Positions 33,005-40,551 of a stretch of DNA of 64,000 nt are shown here, piece after piece; the first letter of the stretch is position 1, and each line of letters begins with the position of its first letter. The notes beneath the pieces are model-generated. The model searched no databases. It saw only the letters and a list, made by a program, of their open reading frames with translations, and was not told the DNA's origin. This DNA is from Chloroflexota bacterium (GTDB lineage Bacteria > Chloroflexota > Limnocylindria > P2-11E), in NCBI GenBank assembly GCA_027310565.1, contig DAIDAP010000015.1:62001-126000 (forward strand), read 5' to 3'. Made by a program: the position numbers and the translations under genes.

Positions 33005-34761
33005 CCCGTGCGACGAGGGGGATCGTCCGCCTCATCGCGGTCGCCGCCCTCGTCCTCTCGTGGCCGTGGGCCGCCGCCGCGCCCGCGCGCGCCGACGACA
33101 CCGGTTGGACGATCGAGTCGTTCGACGCGCGCATCGAGATCCAGCCCGACGGGCGGCTCCTGGTGACCGAGGGCATCGACGTCGACTTCGGCCCGCTCGA
33201 GCGCCGCGGCATCTTCCGCGACATCCCCGTCGAGTACGCCTGGCCGGACCGCCCGCGCACCGTGCGGGCGTACGGCCTGGAGGTGCTGTGGGTCCGCGAC
33301 GAGACGGGGAGGTCGATCCCGTTCTCGACGAGCCGCGAGGGCGCGAACGTGCGGATCCGCGTCGGCGACCCGGATCGGACCGTGACCGGGAAGCAGCGCT
33401 ACCGCATCGCGTACGTCGTCGTCGGCGTGCTCAACGGCTTCGCCGAGCACGACGAGCTCTACTGGAACGTCACCGGCGACCAGTGGCCGGTCGCGATCCG
33501 GCGCGCGACCGCGACGGTGGTCGCGCCCGCGGGCCCCAGCGACACGACGTGCTTCGTCGGCGTCGCCGGGTCCACCGCGACGTGCACCGAGACGGACGCC
33601 GCGCGTGGCCGCGTCTTCACCGCGGGGCGGCCGCTCTCGCCGGGCGAGCAGCTCACCGTCGTCTTCGGCCTGCCCAAGGGCGTCGTCTCGGAGCCGCGGC
33701 CGATCCTGCGCGACCGTCCGCGCGAGGTGGAGGAGTTCTTCGACCGGAGCCCGCTCACCCTCGGCGCGGCGGCCGCGGTCGCGCTCGCGGGGCTGTGGCT
33801 GGTGTTCTGGTGGTGGTGGCGCGCCGGCCGCGACCGGCCCGAGCGCACCACCGTCGTCCCCGAGTACGAGCCGCCCGATGGGCTGCGCCCCGCCGAGCTC
33901 GGCGTGCTGGTGGACGAGCGCGCGGACCCGCGCGACGTGACCGCGACGATCGTCGACCTGGCGGTCCGCGGCCACCTCACCATCACGGAGAGGCCCAAGG
34001 AGGGGCTCTTCGGCACGAAGGACTGGATCATCACGCGCAGGGGCGGCGACGCCGCGGCGCTGCGCGACTACGAGCGCACCATCCTCGACGGCCTGTTCGA
34101 CGATCGCGACGAGGTGAAGCTCTCGGAGCTGCGGCGCCACTTCTACGCGACGCTCGGGAAGGCGCAGCGAGAGCTGTACCGCGAGACCGTCGACCGCCGC
34201 TGGTTCCCGGCGGACCCCTCCCGCGTGCGCGCCACCTACGCGGCGCTGGGCGTCGCGCTCCTCGTCGTCGCGGGCATCGTCGCCTGGGGACTGGGCTACC
34301 TGGCGGGCGCCGGCGTCGTCGGCCTCGCCCTCGGCGTCCCGGCGCTCGGGCTGGCGGCGGCCTCGCCGGTGATGCCGTCGAAGACGAAGACGGGGGCCGA
34401 GCTGCTCCGGCGCACGCTGGGCTTCCGCCGGTACATGGAGGTCGCCGAGACCGAGCGCCAGCGCTTCGCCGAGCGTGAGGGGATCTTCGCCGCGTACCTG
34501 CCGTACGCGATCGTGTTCGGCACCGTCGACCGCTGGGCGCGCGCCTTCGAGGGCATCGACGTGCGTGCGGCGACCGCCGGCTGGTACGTGGGATCGTCGC
34601 TGCCGACCTCGTTCGCCGCGACCGACCTCTCGCGCGAGCTCGCGTCCTTCTCGAGCGAGGTCTCGACGGCGATCGCGTCGACGCCCGGATCGAGGGGCGG
34701 GAGCGGCTTCGGCGGCGGCGCGGGCGGCGGCGGCGGTGGAGGCGGCGGCGGCTCGTGGTGA
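33001..34761 (+). CDS. DUF2207 membrane protein
   Basis: 586 residues with an N-terminal signal sequence (LIAVAALVLSWPWAAAAPARA), an extracellular beta-rich DUF2207 domain (DARIEIQPDGRLLVTEGIDVDFG...RRGIFRDIPV), a membrane segment LAGLWLVFWWWWRAG, a cytoplasmic winged-helix-like part, two further spans near 415-460, and a C-terminal Gly-rich tail ending in Ser-Trp. Glycine-rich ends are common in this family. Function unknown; surface location is likely. ATG overlaps the mgtE stop as ATGA. Confidence 0.88.
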   Translation: MTRATRGIVRLIAVAALVLSWPWAAAAPARADDTGWTIESFDARIEIQPDGRLLVTEGIDVDFGPLERRGIFRDIPVEYAWPDRPRTVRAYGLEVLWVRDETGRSIPFSTSREGANVRIRVGDPDRTVTGKQRYRIAYVVVGVLNGFAEHDELYWNVTGDQWPVAIRRATATVVAPAGPSDTTCFVGVAGSTATCTETDAARGRVFTAGRPLSPGEQLTVVFGLPKGVVSEPRPILRDRPREVEEFFDRSPLTLGAAAAVALAGLWLVFWWWWRAGRDRPERTTVVPEYEPPDGLRPAELGVLVDERADPRDVTATIVDLAVRGHLTITERPKEGLFGTKDWIITRRGGDAAALRDYERTILDGLFDDRDEVKLSELRRHFYATLGKAQRELYRETVDRRWFPADPSRVRATYAALGVALLVVAGIVAWGLGYLAGAGVVGLALGVPALGLAAASPVMPSKTKTGAELLRRTLGFRRYMEVAETERQRFAEREGIFAAYLPYAIVFGTVDRWARAFEGIDVRAATAGWYVGSSLPTSFAATDLSRELASFSSEVSTAIASTPGSRGGSGFGGGAGGGGGGGGGGSW

Positions 34762-34775
34762 GCCCTCGCGCGCGG

Positions 34776-34781
34776 TATCCT
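34776..34781 (+). promoter_or_regulatory. -10 element of the tRNA-Val promoter
   Basis: TATCCT lies 12 bases before the mature tRNA-Val, the same spacing as TAGCAT before the tRNA at 1053. Confidence 0.45.
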
Positions 34782-34793
34782 TGAGGCCCTCGC

Positions 34794-34867
34794 GGGCTGT
34801 TGGCTCAGCTGGTTAGAGCGCTGCGTTCACATCGCAGAGGTCGCTGGTTCGAATCCAGCACAGCCCA
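34794..34867 (+). tRNA. tRNA-Val (anticodon CAC)
   Basis: Acceptor stem GGGCTGT/ACAGCCC, D-arm GCTC/GAGC, anticodon arm CTGCG-TTCACAT-CGCAG with CAC at 34828-34830, T-arm GCTGG-TTCGAAT-CCAGC, discriminator A at 34867. Only CC of CCA is encoded. It lies between the DUF2207 gene and the convergent TetR gene. Confidence 0.95.
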
Positions 34868-34882
34868 CCGGTCGCTCCTCCG

Positions 34883-35524
34883 CTAGCGTGCCCTCGGTCG
34901 GGCCCGTCGCGGCGCGGGCACGATGCCGTCTCCGTCCGCGAGGCCGGCGAGCAGGCGCCGCGCGGCGGTCTGGAATCGGGAGGGATCACCGTAGGAGCGC
35001 GCGACGAGCAGCGCGCCCTCGAGGCCGCTGACGATCGATCGCGCCTCTTCGCGCGCGGCTCCACGCAGACGCAGCGTCCCGTCCGTCTCGCCTTCCCTCA
35101 GGATCCCTTCCAGCCAGGCCTCGTTCTCGTCGAAGAACCGGGTGACCGCGGTCCGCATGCCCTTCGGGAGGGTGTGGTACTCGGCCGCGAGCATGCCGCA
35201 GAGGCACATCCGCTCCGCCTGCATGACCTCCGTGTAGAGGGTGGCGTACGCGTGGAGCTTCGCCCGCGCGCTGACCGGTCGCGCCTGGATCGCGGCGAGA
35301 CCCGCGAGGAAGCGCTCCGCGTAGCGTGAGACGAGCGCCTGGCCGAGCTCGGCCTTGCCGGCGAAGTAGTAGTGCAGCGTCGCCGTGGTGATGTCGAGCC
35401 GCGCGGCGACGTCCGCGTAGCTGAAGCCGTTGAACCCGCGGACCTGTACGAGCTGCTCCGCCACGGCGAGGATCCTCGCCGCCGTGTCGCCTTCGCCGCG
35501 CCGCCGACCGACCACCATCCACAT
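34883..35524 (-). CDS. TetR/AcrR-family transcriptional regulator
   Basis: 213 residues. The N-terminal helix-turn-helix is ILAVAEQLVQVRGFNGFSYADVAARLDITTATLHYYFAGKAEL in order, with typical TetR spacing; the C-terminal ligand domain contains a CLCGMLAAEYHTLP segment with two cysteines. It is transcribed away from the cupin and PAS genes, and a perfect 18-bp palindrome in the intergenic gap is the probable operator for both directions. Its inducer is unknown; the C-terminal pattern resembles the group that includes nemR-like regulators, where Cys residues can sense electrophiles. Confidence 0.92.
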   Translation of the reverse strand: MWMVVGRRRGEGDTAARILAVAEQLVQVRGFNGFSYADVAARLDITTATLHYYFAGKAELGQALVSRYAERFLAGLAAIQARPVSARAKLHAYATLYTEVMQAERMCLCGMLAAEYHTLPKGMRTAVTRFFDENEAWLEGILREGETDGTLRLRGAAREEARSIVSGLEGALLVARSYGDPSRFQTAARRLLAGLADGDGIVPAPRRARPRAR

Positions 35525-35560
35525 CCTCGCACGGCCGGAACACGGCCGGAAATCGCTCTC

Positions 35561-35589
35561 TTGACGACTTATCTACTAGTAGATAAATA
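35561..35589 (+). promoter_or_regulatory. Promoter of the cupin-PAS operon
   Basis: TTGACG (35561-35566), exactly 17 bases, TAAATA (35584-35589). The TetR palindrome fills the spacer and enters the -10, so repressor binding would block RNA polymerase. Confidence 0.75.
35569..35586. promoter_or_regulatory. TetR operator, perfect 18-bp palindrome
   Basis: TTATCTACTAGTAGATAA is its own reverse complement over all 18 bases and is AT-rich in a GC-rich genome. It lies between the divergent TetR and cupin genes and overlaps the cupin promoter. Confidence 0.85.
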
Positions 35590-35636
35590 TACCGGCCGAC
35601 AGGCCGTCCTGTCCAAGAGCGATGGGGAGACGAGAG

Positions 35637-35999
35637 ATGCCGCAGAAGACCGCCCACAAGACGTTCGGGAAGCCCGACGAGGATCGCACGTTCCCGAACG
35701 GCCACGCGGAGATCCTGAAGTTCGCGGGCGCCGAGATCGGCCGTCTGTCGTTCAAGCCGGGGTGGCGCTGGTCGACGGACGTGAAGCCGATCGCGAAGAC
35801 GGCGAGCTGCGAAGCGCCCCACTTCCAGTACCACGTGAGCGGGCGCCTCGCGATCCGCATGGACGACGGCACCGAGTTCATCGCCGGCCCGGGCGACGTC
35901 ACCTCGCTCCCCAGCGGGCACGACGCCTGGGTGGTCGGCAACGAGCCCGTCGTGGTCGTCGACTGGTTCGGTGCGAGCAACTACGCGAAGGGCAGCTGA
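35637..35999 (+). CDS. Cupin-domain protein
   Basis: 120 residues, single cupin barrel. The central part (APHFQYHVSGRLAIRMDDGTEFIAGPGDVTSLPSGHDAWVVG in pieces) has the two cupin motifs with His residues, but the first motif is HFQYHVSG rather than the full G(X)5HXH, so metal binding may be altered. ATG 35637 is chosen because GGGGAGA lies 8 bases upstream; an in-frame ATG at 35622 is also possible. It is the first gene behind the TetR-controlled promoter. Similar cupins in stress loci are uncharacterised. Confidence 0.82.
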   Translation: MPQKTAHKTFGKPDEDRTFPNGHAEILKFAGAEIGRLSFKPGWRWSTDVKPIAKTASCEAPHFQYHVSGRLAIRMDDGTEFIAGPGDVTSLPSGHDAWVVGNEPVVVVDWFGASNYAKGS

Positions 36000-36037
36000 G
36001 CGCGCCCGGGAACCGGGGAAAGGAAAGGATCAGGACG

Positions 36038-36469
36038 ATGAACGAGCGAGGGGCCGTGGCCGACCGTCAGGGCAACGACGAGCCGCACGAGGAATGGCTC
36101 GCCGCGATCGCCGCGCAGCTGGCGCCCATCTTCGAGCACTCCAGCGAGGGCGTGTACGTCTACCTCGACGACCGCCACAAGGTCTGCAACGCCGTGCTGG
36201 CGAAGATGTGGGGATTCGGGTCGCCGGCCGAGTGGGCGGGGGCGCCGGACTTCCTGGGCACGTTCGTGGCGGAGGACGATCGGGCGGAGGTGTCGCGCGC
36301 GTATCACGCGCACATCCACCAGTCGCTCACGCCGACGCGGCTGCGGTTCACCGTCCGGCGCCCCGACGGCACGCCGGTGCGCTGCGAGTCCGACATGATC
36401 CCGCTGTCGTACGCCGGGCGGATGCTGGCCTACCACTTCGTACGCCTGATCCCCGCGAGTCGCGCGTGA
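36038..36469 (+). CDS. Single PAS-domain protein
   Basis: 143 residues containing one PAS-like fold (IFEHSSEGVYVYLDDRHKVCNAVLAKMWGF, FLGTFVAEDDRAEVSRAY, LRFTVRRPDGTPVRCESDMIPLSY) and no output domain. PAS domains bind small ligands or mediate dimerisation. AAGGAAAGGA lies upstream of ATG 36038. It shares the operon with the cupin gene under the TetR-type repressor, so the module probably responds to a small molecule. What it signals to is not visible here. Confidence 0.75.
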   Translation: MNERGAVADRQGNDEPHEEWLAAIAAQLAPIFEHSSEGVYVYLDDRHKVCNAVLAKMWGFGSPAEWAGAPDFLGTFVAEDDRAEVSRAYHAHIHQSLTPTRLRFTVRRPDGTPVRCESDMIPLSYAGRMLAYHFVRLIPASRA

Positions 36470-36485
36470 TCGCCTCGACGCGGCG

Positions 36486-36896
36486 CTAGGGCTCGCAGTC
36501 GCCCGTCCTGCCCGGCCCCGGCACGGGTCCGAGCAGCGGCGGCCCGGACCACACGTCGAGACGGCCGCAGGAGAGGTCGACCCGCGCCGCGTCGCCGCGC
36601 ATCGTCCCGGGGCCCGCTTCGACGTCGCCGGCGCGGACGGCGACCGTGAGGAGCACCCGTCCGCTCGGCGATCGCGCCTCGACCGACCAGGGGAGCGGCG
36701 GGAGCGCGTCGGCTCGGAGCGACGCCTGCTCGTGCGGTGCGACCGTGCGCACGGCCGTCCCGTTCACAGCGAGCGTCACCGCGAGGGTGGTCTGGTTGGA
36801 CACCCACAGGTCGTACGCCGCGGGCGGCGCGGTCGGCGCCGGCGTGACGGGCTCGCAGGCGAGGGTGAGCGCGAGGGCGGCGGCGAGGCGTGTCAC
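36486..36896 (-). CDS. Putative lipoprotein
   Basis: 136 residues beginning with a short signal and lipobox (LAAALALTLAC, cleavage before the Cys near residue 14). A Pro/Thr-rich linker leads to one domain with a beta-sandwich-like pattern (YDLWVSNQTTLAVTLAVNG; WSVEARSPSGRVLLTVAV) and a late Cys pair. No family recognised. GTG start. It converges on the PAS gene and is followed in the same direction by nothing within 1 kb. Confidence 0.72.
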   Translation of the reverse strand: MTRLAAALALTLACEPVTPAPTAPPAAYDLWVSNQTTLAVTLAVNGTAVRTVAPHEQASLRADALPPLPWSVEARSPSGRVLLTVAVRAGDVEAGPGTMRGDAARVDLSCGRLDVWSGPPLLGPVPGPGRTGDCEP

Positions 36897-36934
36897 GCCA
36901 TGCGAACGCCGGCAGGGTCGCGGCGGTTCCGGCG

Positions 36935-37240
36935 CTACCGGACGAGCAGCCCCTCGACGATGCCCGCCGCCACGAGCAGCACGATGCAGATCGCGAGGAC
37001 GACGCCGACCCGCCGGAAGTCCCTGGTGACGAAGCCGCGCTCCATGACCGCGGCGCGCTCGAGCGCCGCGGACGGCGCGCCCGCGGCGCGCGCGAATCCG
37101 CCGCGAGCGGCGCGCAGCGGGCGGTGCACCGGGCGCGCCGCCGGTACGGGCTCGCGCTCCGCCCGGACGGGTGCCGGCGCGCGGCGCGCGGCGACCGCGT
37201 CGCGCCGCGTGCGTGTCCTGGTGCGGTGTCGTCTGCCCAT
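36935..37240 (-). CDS. Small basic protein with C-terminal membrane span
   Basis: 101 residues: about 75 very Arg/Ala-rich residues followed by one membrane segment near the C-terminus (VGVVLAICIVLLVAAGIVEGLLV). ATG 37240 has GAGG 7 bases upstream; an earlier ATG at 37255 is possible. Tail-anchored topology with a basic cytoplasmic part could bind nucleic acid or membrane lipids, but no family is recognised. Confidence 0.55.
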   Translation of the reverse strand: MGRRHRTRTRTRRDAVAARRAPAPVRAEREPVPAARPVHRPLRAARGGFARAAGAPSAALERAAVMERGFVTRDFRRVGVVLAICIVLLVAAGIVEGLLVR

Positions 37241-37279
37241 CGGAGCCCTCAGCATACCGTTCCGGTTATCGTCGCCGCC

Positions 37280-37771
37280 GTGACGCTCGATCTCTCGACG
37301 CTCTCGACGCTCGTCGTCGCGCTCGCCGTCCTGGTCGTCGCGCTCGTCGCCTGGGTCGCGTGGCTCCAGCGGTCGGAGTCGCGGCTGCGGACCCGTCTCC
37401 GGCGCGTGCTCGCCGACGGCGAGTCGGCGGGCCTCGACGAGCTGCTCGACCGCCAGCAGCAGCGGATCGCGTCGCTCGGCGAGCGTCTCGACGCCCTCAA
37501 CAGGCTGCAGCGCGAGCTCGAGGACCTCACGCACCGCACGATCCAGAAGGTCGCGGTCGTCCGGTACAACCCCTTCAGCGATACCGGCGGGGACCAGTCG
37601 TTCGCGATCGCGCTCCTCGACTCGCTCGGGAACGGGCTCGTCGTCTCCAGCCTGCACGGCCGTACCGAGACGCGCGTCTTCGCGAAGCCGGTGCAGGGCG
37701 GCCGCTCCCGCTACGCGCTCTCGGACGAGGAGCAGGACGCGATCCGCAGGGCGCTCGCACCGACGACGTGA
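37280..37771 (+). CDS. DUF4446-family membrane protein
   Basis: 163 residues: one N-terminal span (TLVVALAVLVVALVAWVAWL), a coiled-coil-like stretch (LDRQQQRIASLGERLDALNRLQRELEDL), then the conserved RTIQKVAVVRYNPFSDTGGDQSFAIALLDSLGNGLVVSSLHGR core of DUF4446. In Firmicutes this family is encoded near parB, but here it is 36 kb from parAB. Function unknown. GTG 37280 follows a GTTATC hexamer by 9 bases. Confidence 0.85.
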   Translation: MTLDLSTLSTLVVALAVLVVALVAWVAWLQRSESRLRTRLRRVLADGESAGLDELLDRQQQRIASLGERLDALNRLQRELEDLTHRTIQKVAVVRYNPFSDTGGDQSFAIALLDSLGNGLVVSSLHGRTETRVFAKPVQGGRSRYALSDEEQDAIRRALAPTT

Positions 37772-38655
37772 CCGGGCCGGCCGGCCGCACGCTCGCGATC
37801 GTCAATCCGGCCGCGGGCCGGGGCGCGGGGAAGCGTCTCGCCGGGCGTCTTGCCGCGGACCTCGCGGGCGACGGCATCGCCGTCGACGTCGTCACCACCC
37901 CGGGGCCGGGCGAGGGCGCGCGGCTCGCGGCGGCCGCCGTCGAGGACGGGTACGCGCGGGTGCTCGCCGTCGGCGGCGACGGGACGGCGAACGAGATCGC
38001 GAGCGGGCTGGTCGGCTCCGAGGTCGCGCTCGCGCTCTATCCGATCGGAGCCGGGAACGACCTCGCGCGCGCGCTGGGCTACCCGCGCTCCCGCAGGGAC
38101 CTCGCGGCGTTCCTCGCGAGCGCGCGGCGCCGCCGGATCGACGTCGGCGAGGCCAACGGCCGGGTCTTCGTCAACGCCGCGGGCGTCGGCATCGACGGGC
38201 ACGTCGCGGAGCGCGTCATCGCGAGCAGCCGCGTGGTGGGGCAGACGCTGGGCTACGTCGTGGGGGCGCTGGTCTCGATCGCCACCTACCGGCCGCGCCC
38301 CATGCGCGTCACGCTCGACGGCGCGTCATTCGAGGGGCCGCACCTGATCGTCGTCGCCGCGAACGGCACGCACTTCGGGAGCGGCATGCACGTGGCGCCC
38401 GGGGCCGAGATGGACGACGGCCTGTTCGACATCGTCATCGGCGGCGATCTCGGACGGTGGGCGTCGCTCGTCGCGCTCGCCAAGCTGTACCGCGGCACGC
38501 ACGTCGACGGCCGGCGCGTCCTCGCGTTCCGCTCGCGCGCGCTCGACGTCGAGCTGGACCAGCCCGAGCCGATGGAGGCCGACGGCGAGGCCGTACGCGC
38601 CGCGGCGCTGCGCGTCCGCATGCGTCCCGGCGCGCTGTGGGTGCTGTCGCGGTGA
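37768..38655 (+). CDS. Diacylglycerol/lipid kinase (YegS/DgkB family)
   Basis: 295 residues. NPAAGRGAG near the start, AVGGDGTANEIASGL (catalytic GGDGT), PIGAGNDLARALG and a C-terminal DDGLFDIVIGGDLGRWASLVALAKLYRGTH match the DAGK-catalytic family. It probably phosphorylates diacylglycerol or a related lipid at the membrane face, recycling it to phosphatidate. GTG start overlaps the upstream stop; its stop overlaps selA. Confidence 0.9.
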   Translation: MTGPAGRTLAIVNPAAGRGAGKRLAGRLAADLAGDGIAVDVVTTPGPGEGARLAAAAVEDGYARVLAVGGDGTANEIASGLVGSEVALALYPIGAGNDLARALGYPRSRRDLAAFLASARRRRIDVGEANGRVFVNAAGVGIDGHVAERVIASSRVVGQTLGYVVGALVSIATYRPRPMRVTLDGASFEGPHLIVVAANGTHFGSGMHVAPGAEMDDGLFDIVIGGDLGRWASLVALAKLYRGTHVDGRRVLAFRSRALDVELDQPEPMEADGEAVRAAALRVRMRPGALWVLSR

Positions 38656-40010
38656 GCGTCGCGGACCGCCGCCGGCTCCCGTCCGTCGACGCGGTCGTGC
38701 GCGCGGCGGGCCCGCTGGCGGTGCCGCGGCCGCGCTTCGTCGCCGCGGTCCGCGCCGTGCTCGACGACGCGCGCGGCGGACGGCTGAGCGTGGCCGGCGC
38801 CGAGGACGCCGCGCGCGCCGCGCGGGAGCGGCTCGCGCTCCGCGACCGCAGGACGCTGCGCCGCGTCCTGAACGCCACAGGCGTCGTGCTCCAGACGAAC
38901 CTCGGCCGGGCGCCGCTCGCGCCGGCCGCGGTCGCGGCGATAGCCGAGGCGGCGGGCGCGGCGAGCGTGGAGTACGACCTCGCCGCCGGCAGGCGCGGCG
39001 AGCGCCACGGCCACGCGCGCGCCCTCGTCGCCGAGCTCGCCGGCGCCGAGGACGCCGTCGTGGTGAACAACAACGCGGCCGCGGTCCTGCTCGCGCTCGC
39101 CGCGCTCGCGTCGCGCCGCGAGGTCGTCGTCGCGCGCGGCGAGCTGGTGGAGATCGGCGGCGGGTTCCGCATCCCGGACGTGCTCCGGCGGTCGGGCGCG
39201 AAGCTCGTCGAGGTCGGCACGACGAACCGCACCTACGTGAAGGACTACGCCGCGGCGATCGGCGAGCGCACCGCCGCGATCCTGCGGGTGCACGCGAGCA
39301 ACTTCCGGATGACCGGGTTCGTCGCCCGGCCGGAGGACCGCGCCCTCGCGTCGCTCGCCCGCGAGCGCGGCATCGCGCTGGTCCACGACCTCGGCAGCGG
39401 CACGTTCCTCGACACCGCCGCGTACGGCCTCGCGCACGAGCAGACCGTGCAGGACGCGGTCGCGGCGGGCGCCGACGTGGTCACCTTCAGCGGCGACAAG
39501 CTCCTCGGGGGGCCGCAGGCCGGCCTCGCCGCGGGCCGCGGCGAGGCCATCGCCGCGCTGCGGGCGCACCCGCTCATGCGCGCGCTGCGGCCGGACAAGC
39601 TGACGCTCGCGGCGCTCGTCGCGACGCTCGAGCTGTACCGCGACGGCCGGGCCGAGCGCGAGCTGCCGGTCTGGCGGATGATCGCCGCCGCTCCGGCGGC
39701 GCTCGCGGCGCGCGCGAGGGCGATCGTCGCCGCGCTCGCGGCGTCCGGCGTCGGCGCGCGCGTCGTGGCCACCGAGTCCACGGTGGGCGGCGGCGCGCTC
39801 CCCGAGCAGACGCAGCCCTCGCGCGCCGTCGCGCTCGAGGCCGACGCCGCGCGTGCGGCCGCCGCGCTCCGTGACGGCGAGCCGGCGGTCGTCGGCCGCG
39901 TGGTGGACGATCGGCTCGCGCTCGATCTGCGCGCGATCCTTCCGGAGGATGATGGTGTCCTCGCGCAGGCGGTCATCGCGGCGACGGCACGATGGAGGAG
40001 GAGCTCATGA
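38652..40010 (+). CDS. selA: L-seryl-tRNA(Sec) selenium transferase
   Basis: PLP enzyme of 452 residues converting Ser-tRNA(Sec) to Sec-tRNA(Sec) with selenophosphate. LPSVDAVVRAAG at the N-terminus, LNATGVVLQTNLGRAPL, DAVVVNNNAAAVLLAL, GELVEIGGGFRIPDVL and the PLP lysine in TFSGDKLLGGPQAG are all present. GTG start overlaps the lipid-kinase stop. With selB 540 bases downstream this indicates a working selenocysteine system, but no tRNA-Sec or selD was found in the window. Confidence 0.95.
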   Translation: MSVADRRRLPSVDAVVRAAGPLAVPRPRFVAAVRAVLDDARGGRLSVAGAEDAARAARERLALRDRRTLRRVLNATGVVLQTNLGRAPLAPAAVAAIAEAAGAASVEYDLAAGRRGERHGHARALVAELAGAEDAVVVNNNAAAVLLALAALASRREVVVARGELVEIGGGFRIPDVLRRSGAKLVEVGTTNRTYVKDYAAAIGERTAAILRVHASNFRMTGFVARPEDRALASLARERGIALVHDLGSGTFLDTAAYGLAHEQTVQDAVAAGADVVTFSGDKLLGGPQAGLAAGRGEAIAALRAHPLMRALRPDKLTLAALVATLELYRDGRAERELPVWRMIAAAPAALAARARAIVAALAASGVGARVVATESTVGGGALPEQTQPSRAVALEADAARAAAALRDGEPAVVGRVVDDRLALDLRAILPEDDGVLAQAVIAATARWRRSS

Positions 40011-40396
40011 GCGGCGAGCTGCGGGCGATCTCGACGGATCGGGCGCCGAAGGCGATCGGGCCCTACAGCCAAGCGATCCAGACCGGCGATCTGGTGTTCT
40101 GCGCGGGTCAGCTCCCGCTGGATCCGGCGACCGGAGAGGTCGTGAGCGGGGACATCCGGGAGCAGACCCGTCGCGTGCTCGACAACCTCGCCGCGGTGCT
40201 CGCGGCCGCCGGCTCTGGCCTCGACCGGGTCGTGAAGACGACGGTGTTCCTCAGCGACCTGGCCGAGTTCGCCGCGATGAACGAGGTCTACGCGGAGCGC
40301 TTCGGCCCGCACAAGCCGGCGCGCTCGACGGTGCCCGTCGGGCTGCTCCTGCGCGGTGCGCGCATCGAGATCGAGTGCATCGCGACGCGGCGGTGA
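40007..40396 (+). CDS. ridA: RidA family reactive-imine deaminase
   Basis: 129 residues. RidA hydrolyses enamine/imine intermediates released by PLP dehydratases. KAIGPYSQAIQTGDLVFCAGQLPLDP at the N-terminus, DLAEFAAMNEVYAERFG, and the active-site Arg in PARSTVPVGLLLRGARIEIECIA are diagnostic. ATG 40007 has a strong AGGAGGAG just upstream and overlaps the selA stop. Its place inside the sel operon, between selA and selB, is unusual. Confidence 0.94.
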   Translation: MSGELRAISTDRAPKAIGPYSQAIQTGDLVFCAGQLPLDPATGEVVSGDIREQTRRVLDNLAAVLAAAGSGLDRVVKTTVFLSDLAEFAAMNEVYAERFGPHKPARSTVPVGLLLRGARIEIECIATRR

Positions 40397-40551
40397 CGAA
40401 GCCGGGCGGGGAGCGGTCCCGCGGCGAGCGGGGCGGCCCGATCTCGCCGAAGGCGCTCGGGATCGCGTTCGGGATCTGGATCACGGCGATGCTCGTGCTG
40501 GCGTTCGTCGTCGTGCCGACCGCGTTCGGCTCGTGCGCCCCGCCGTCGTGA
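40393..40551 (+). CDS. Small single-span membrane protein in the sel operon
   Basis: 52 residues. A basic, Gly/Arg/Pro-rich N-terminus is followed by one span (GIWITAMLVLAFVVVPTAF) and a Cys-Ala-Pro-Pro-Ser end. It is joined by GTGA overlaps to ridA before and selB after, which supports translation. No family recognised. Confidence 0.6.
   Translation: MTKPGGERSRGERGGPISPKALGIAFGIWITAMLVLAFVVVPTAFGSCAPPS

Noticed and set aside
34682-34758. GGC/GGT repeats at the end of the DUF2207 gene as a CRISPR-like or satellite repeat
   Set aside because: They encode the Gly-rich tail common to this family; there are no spacers.
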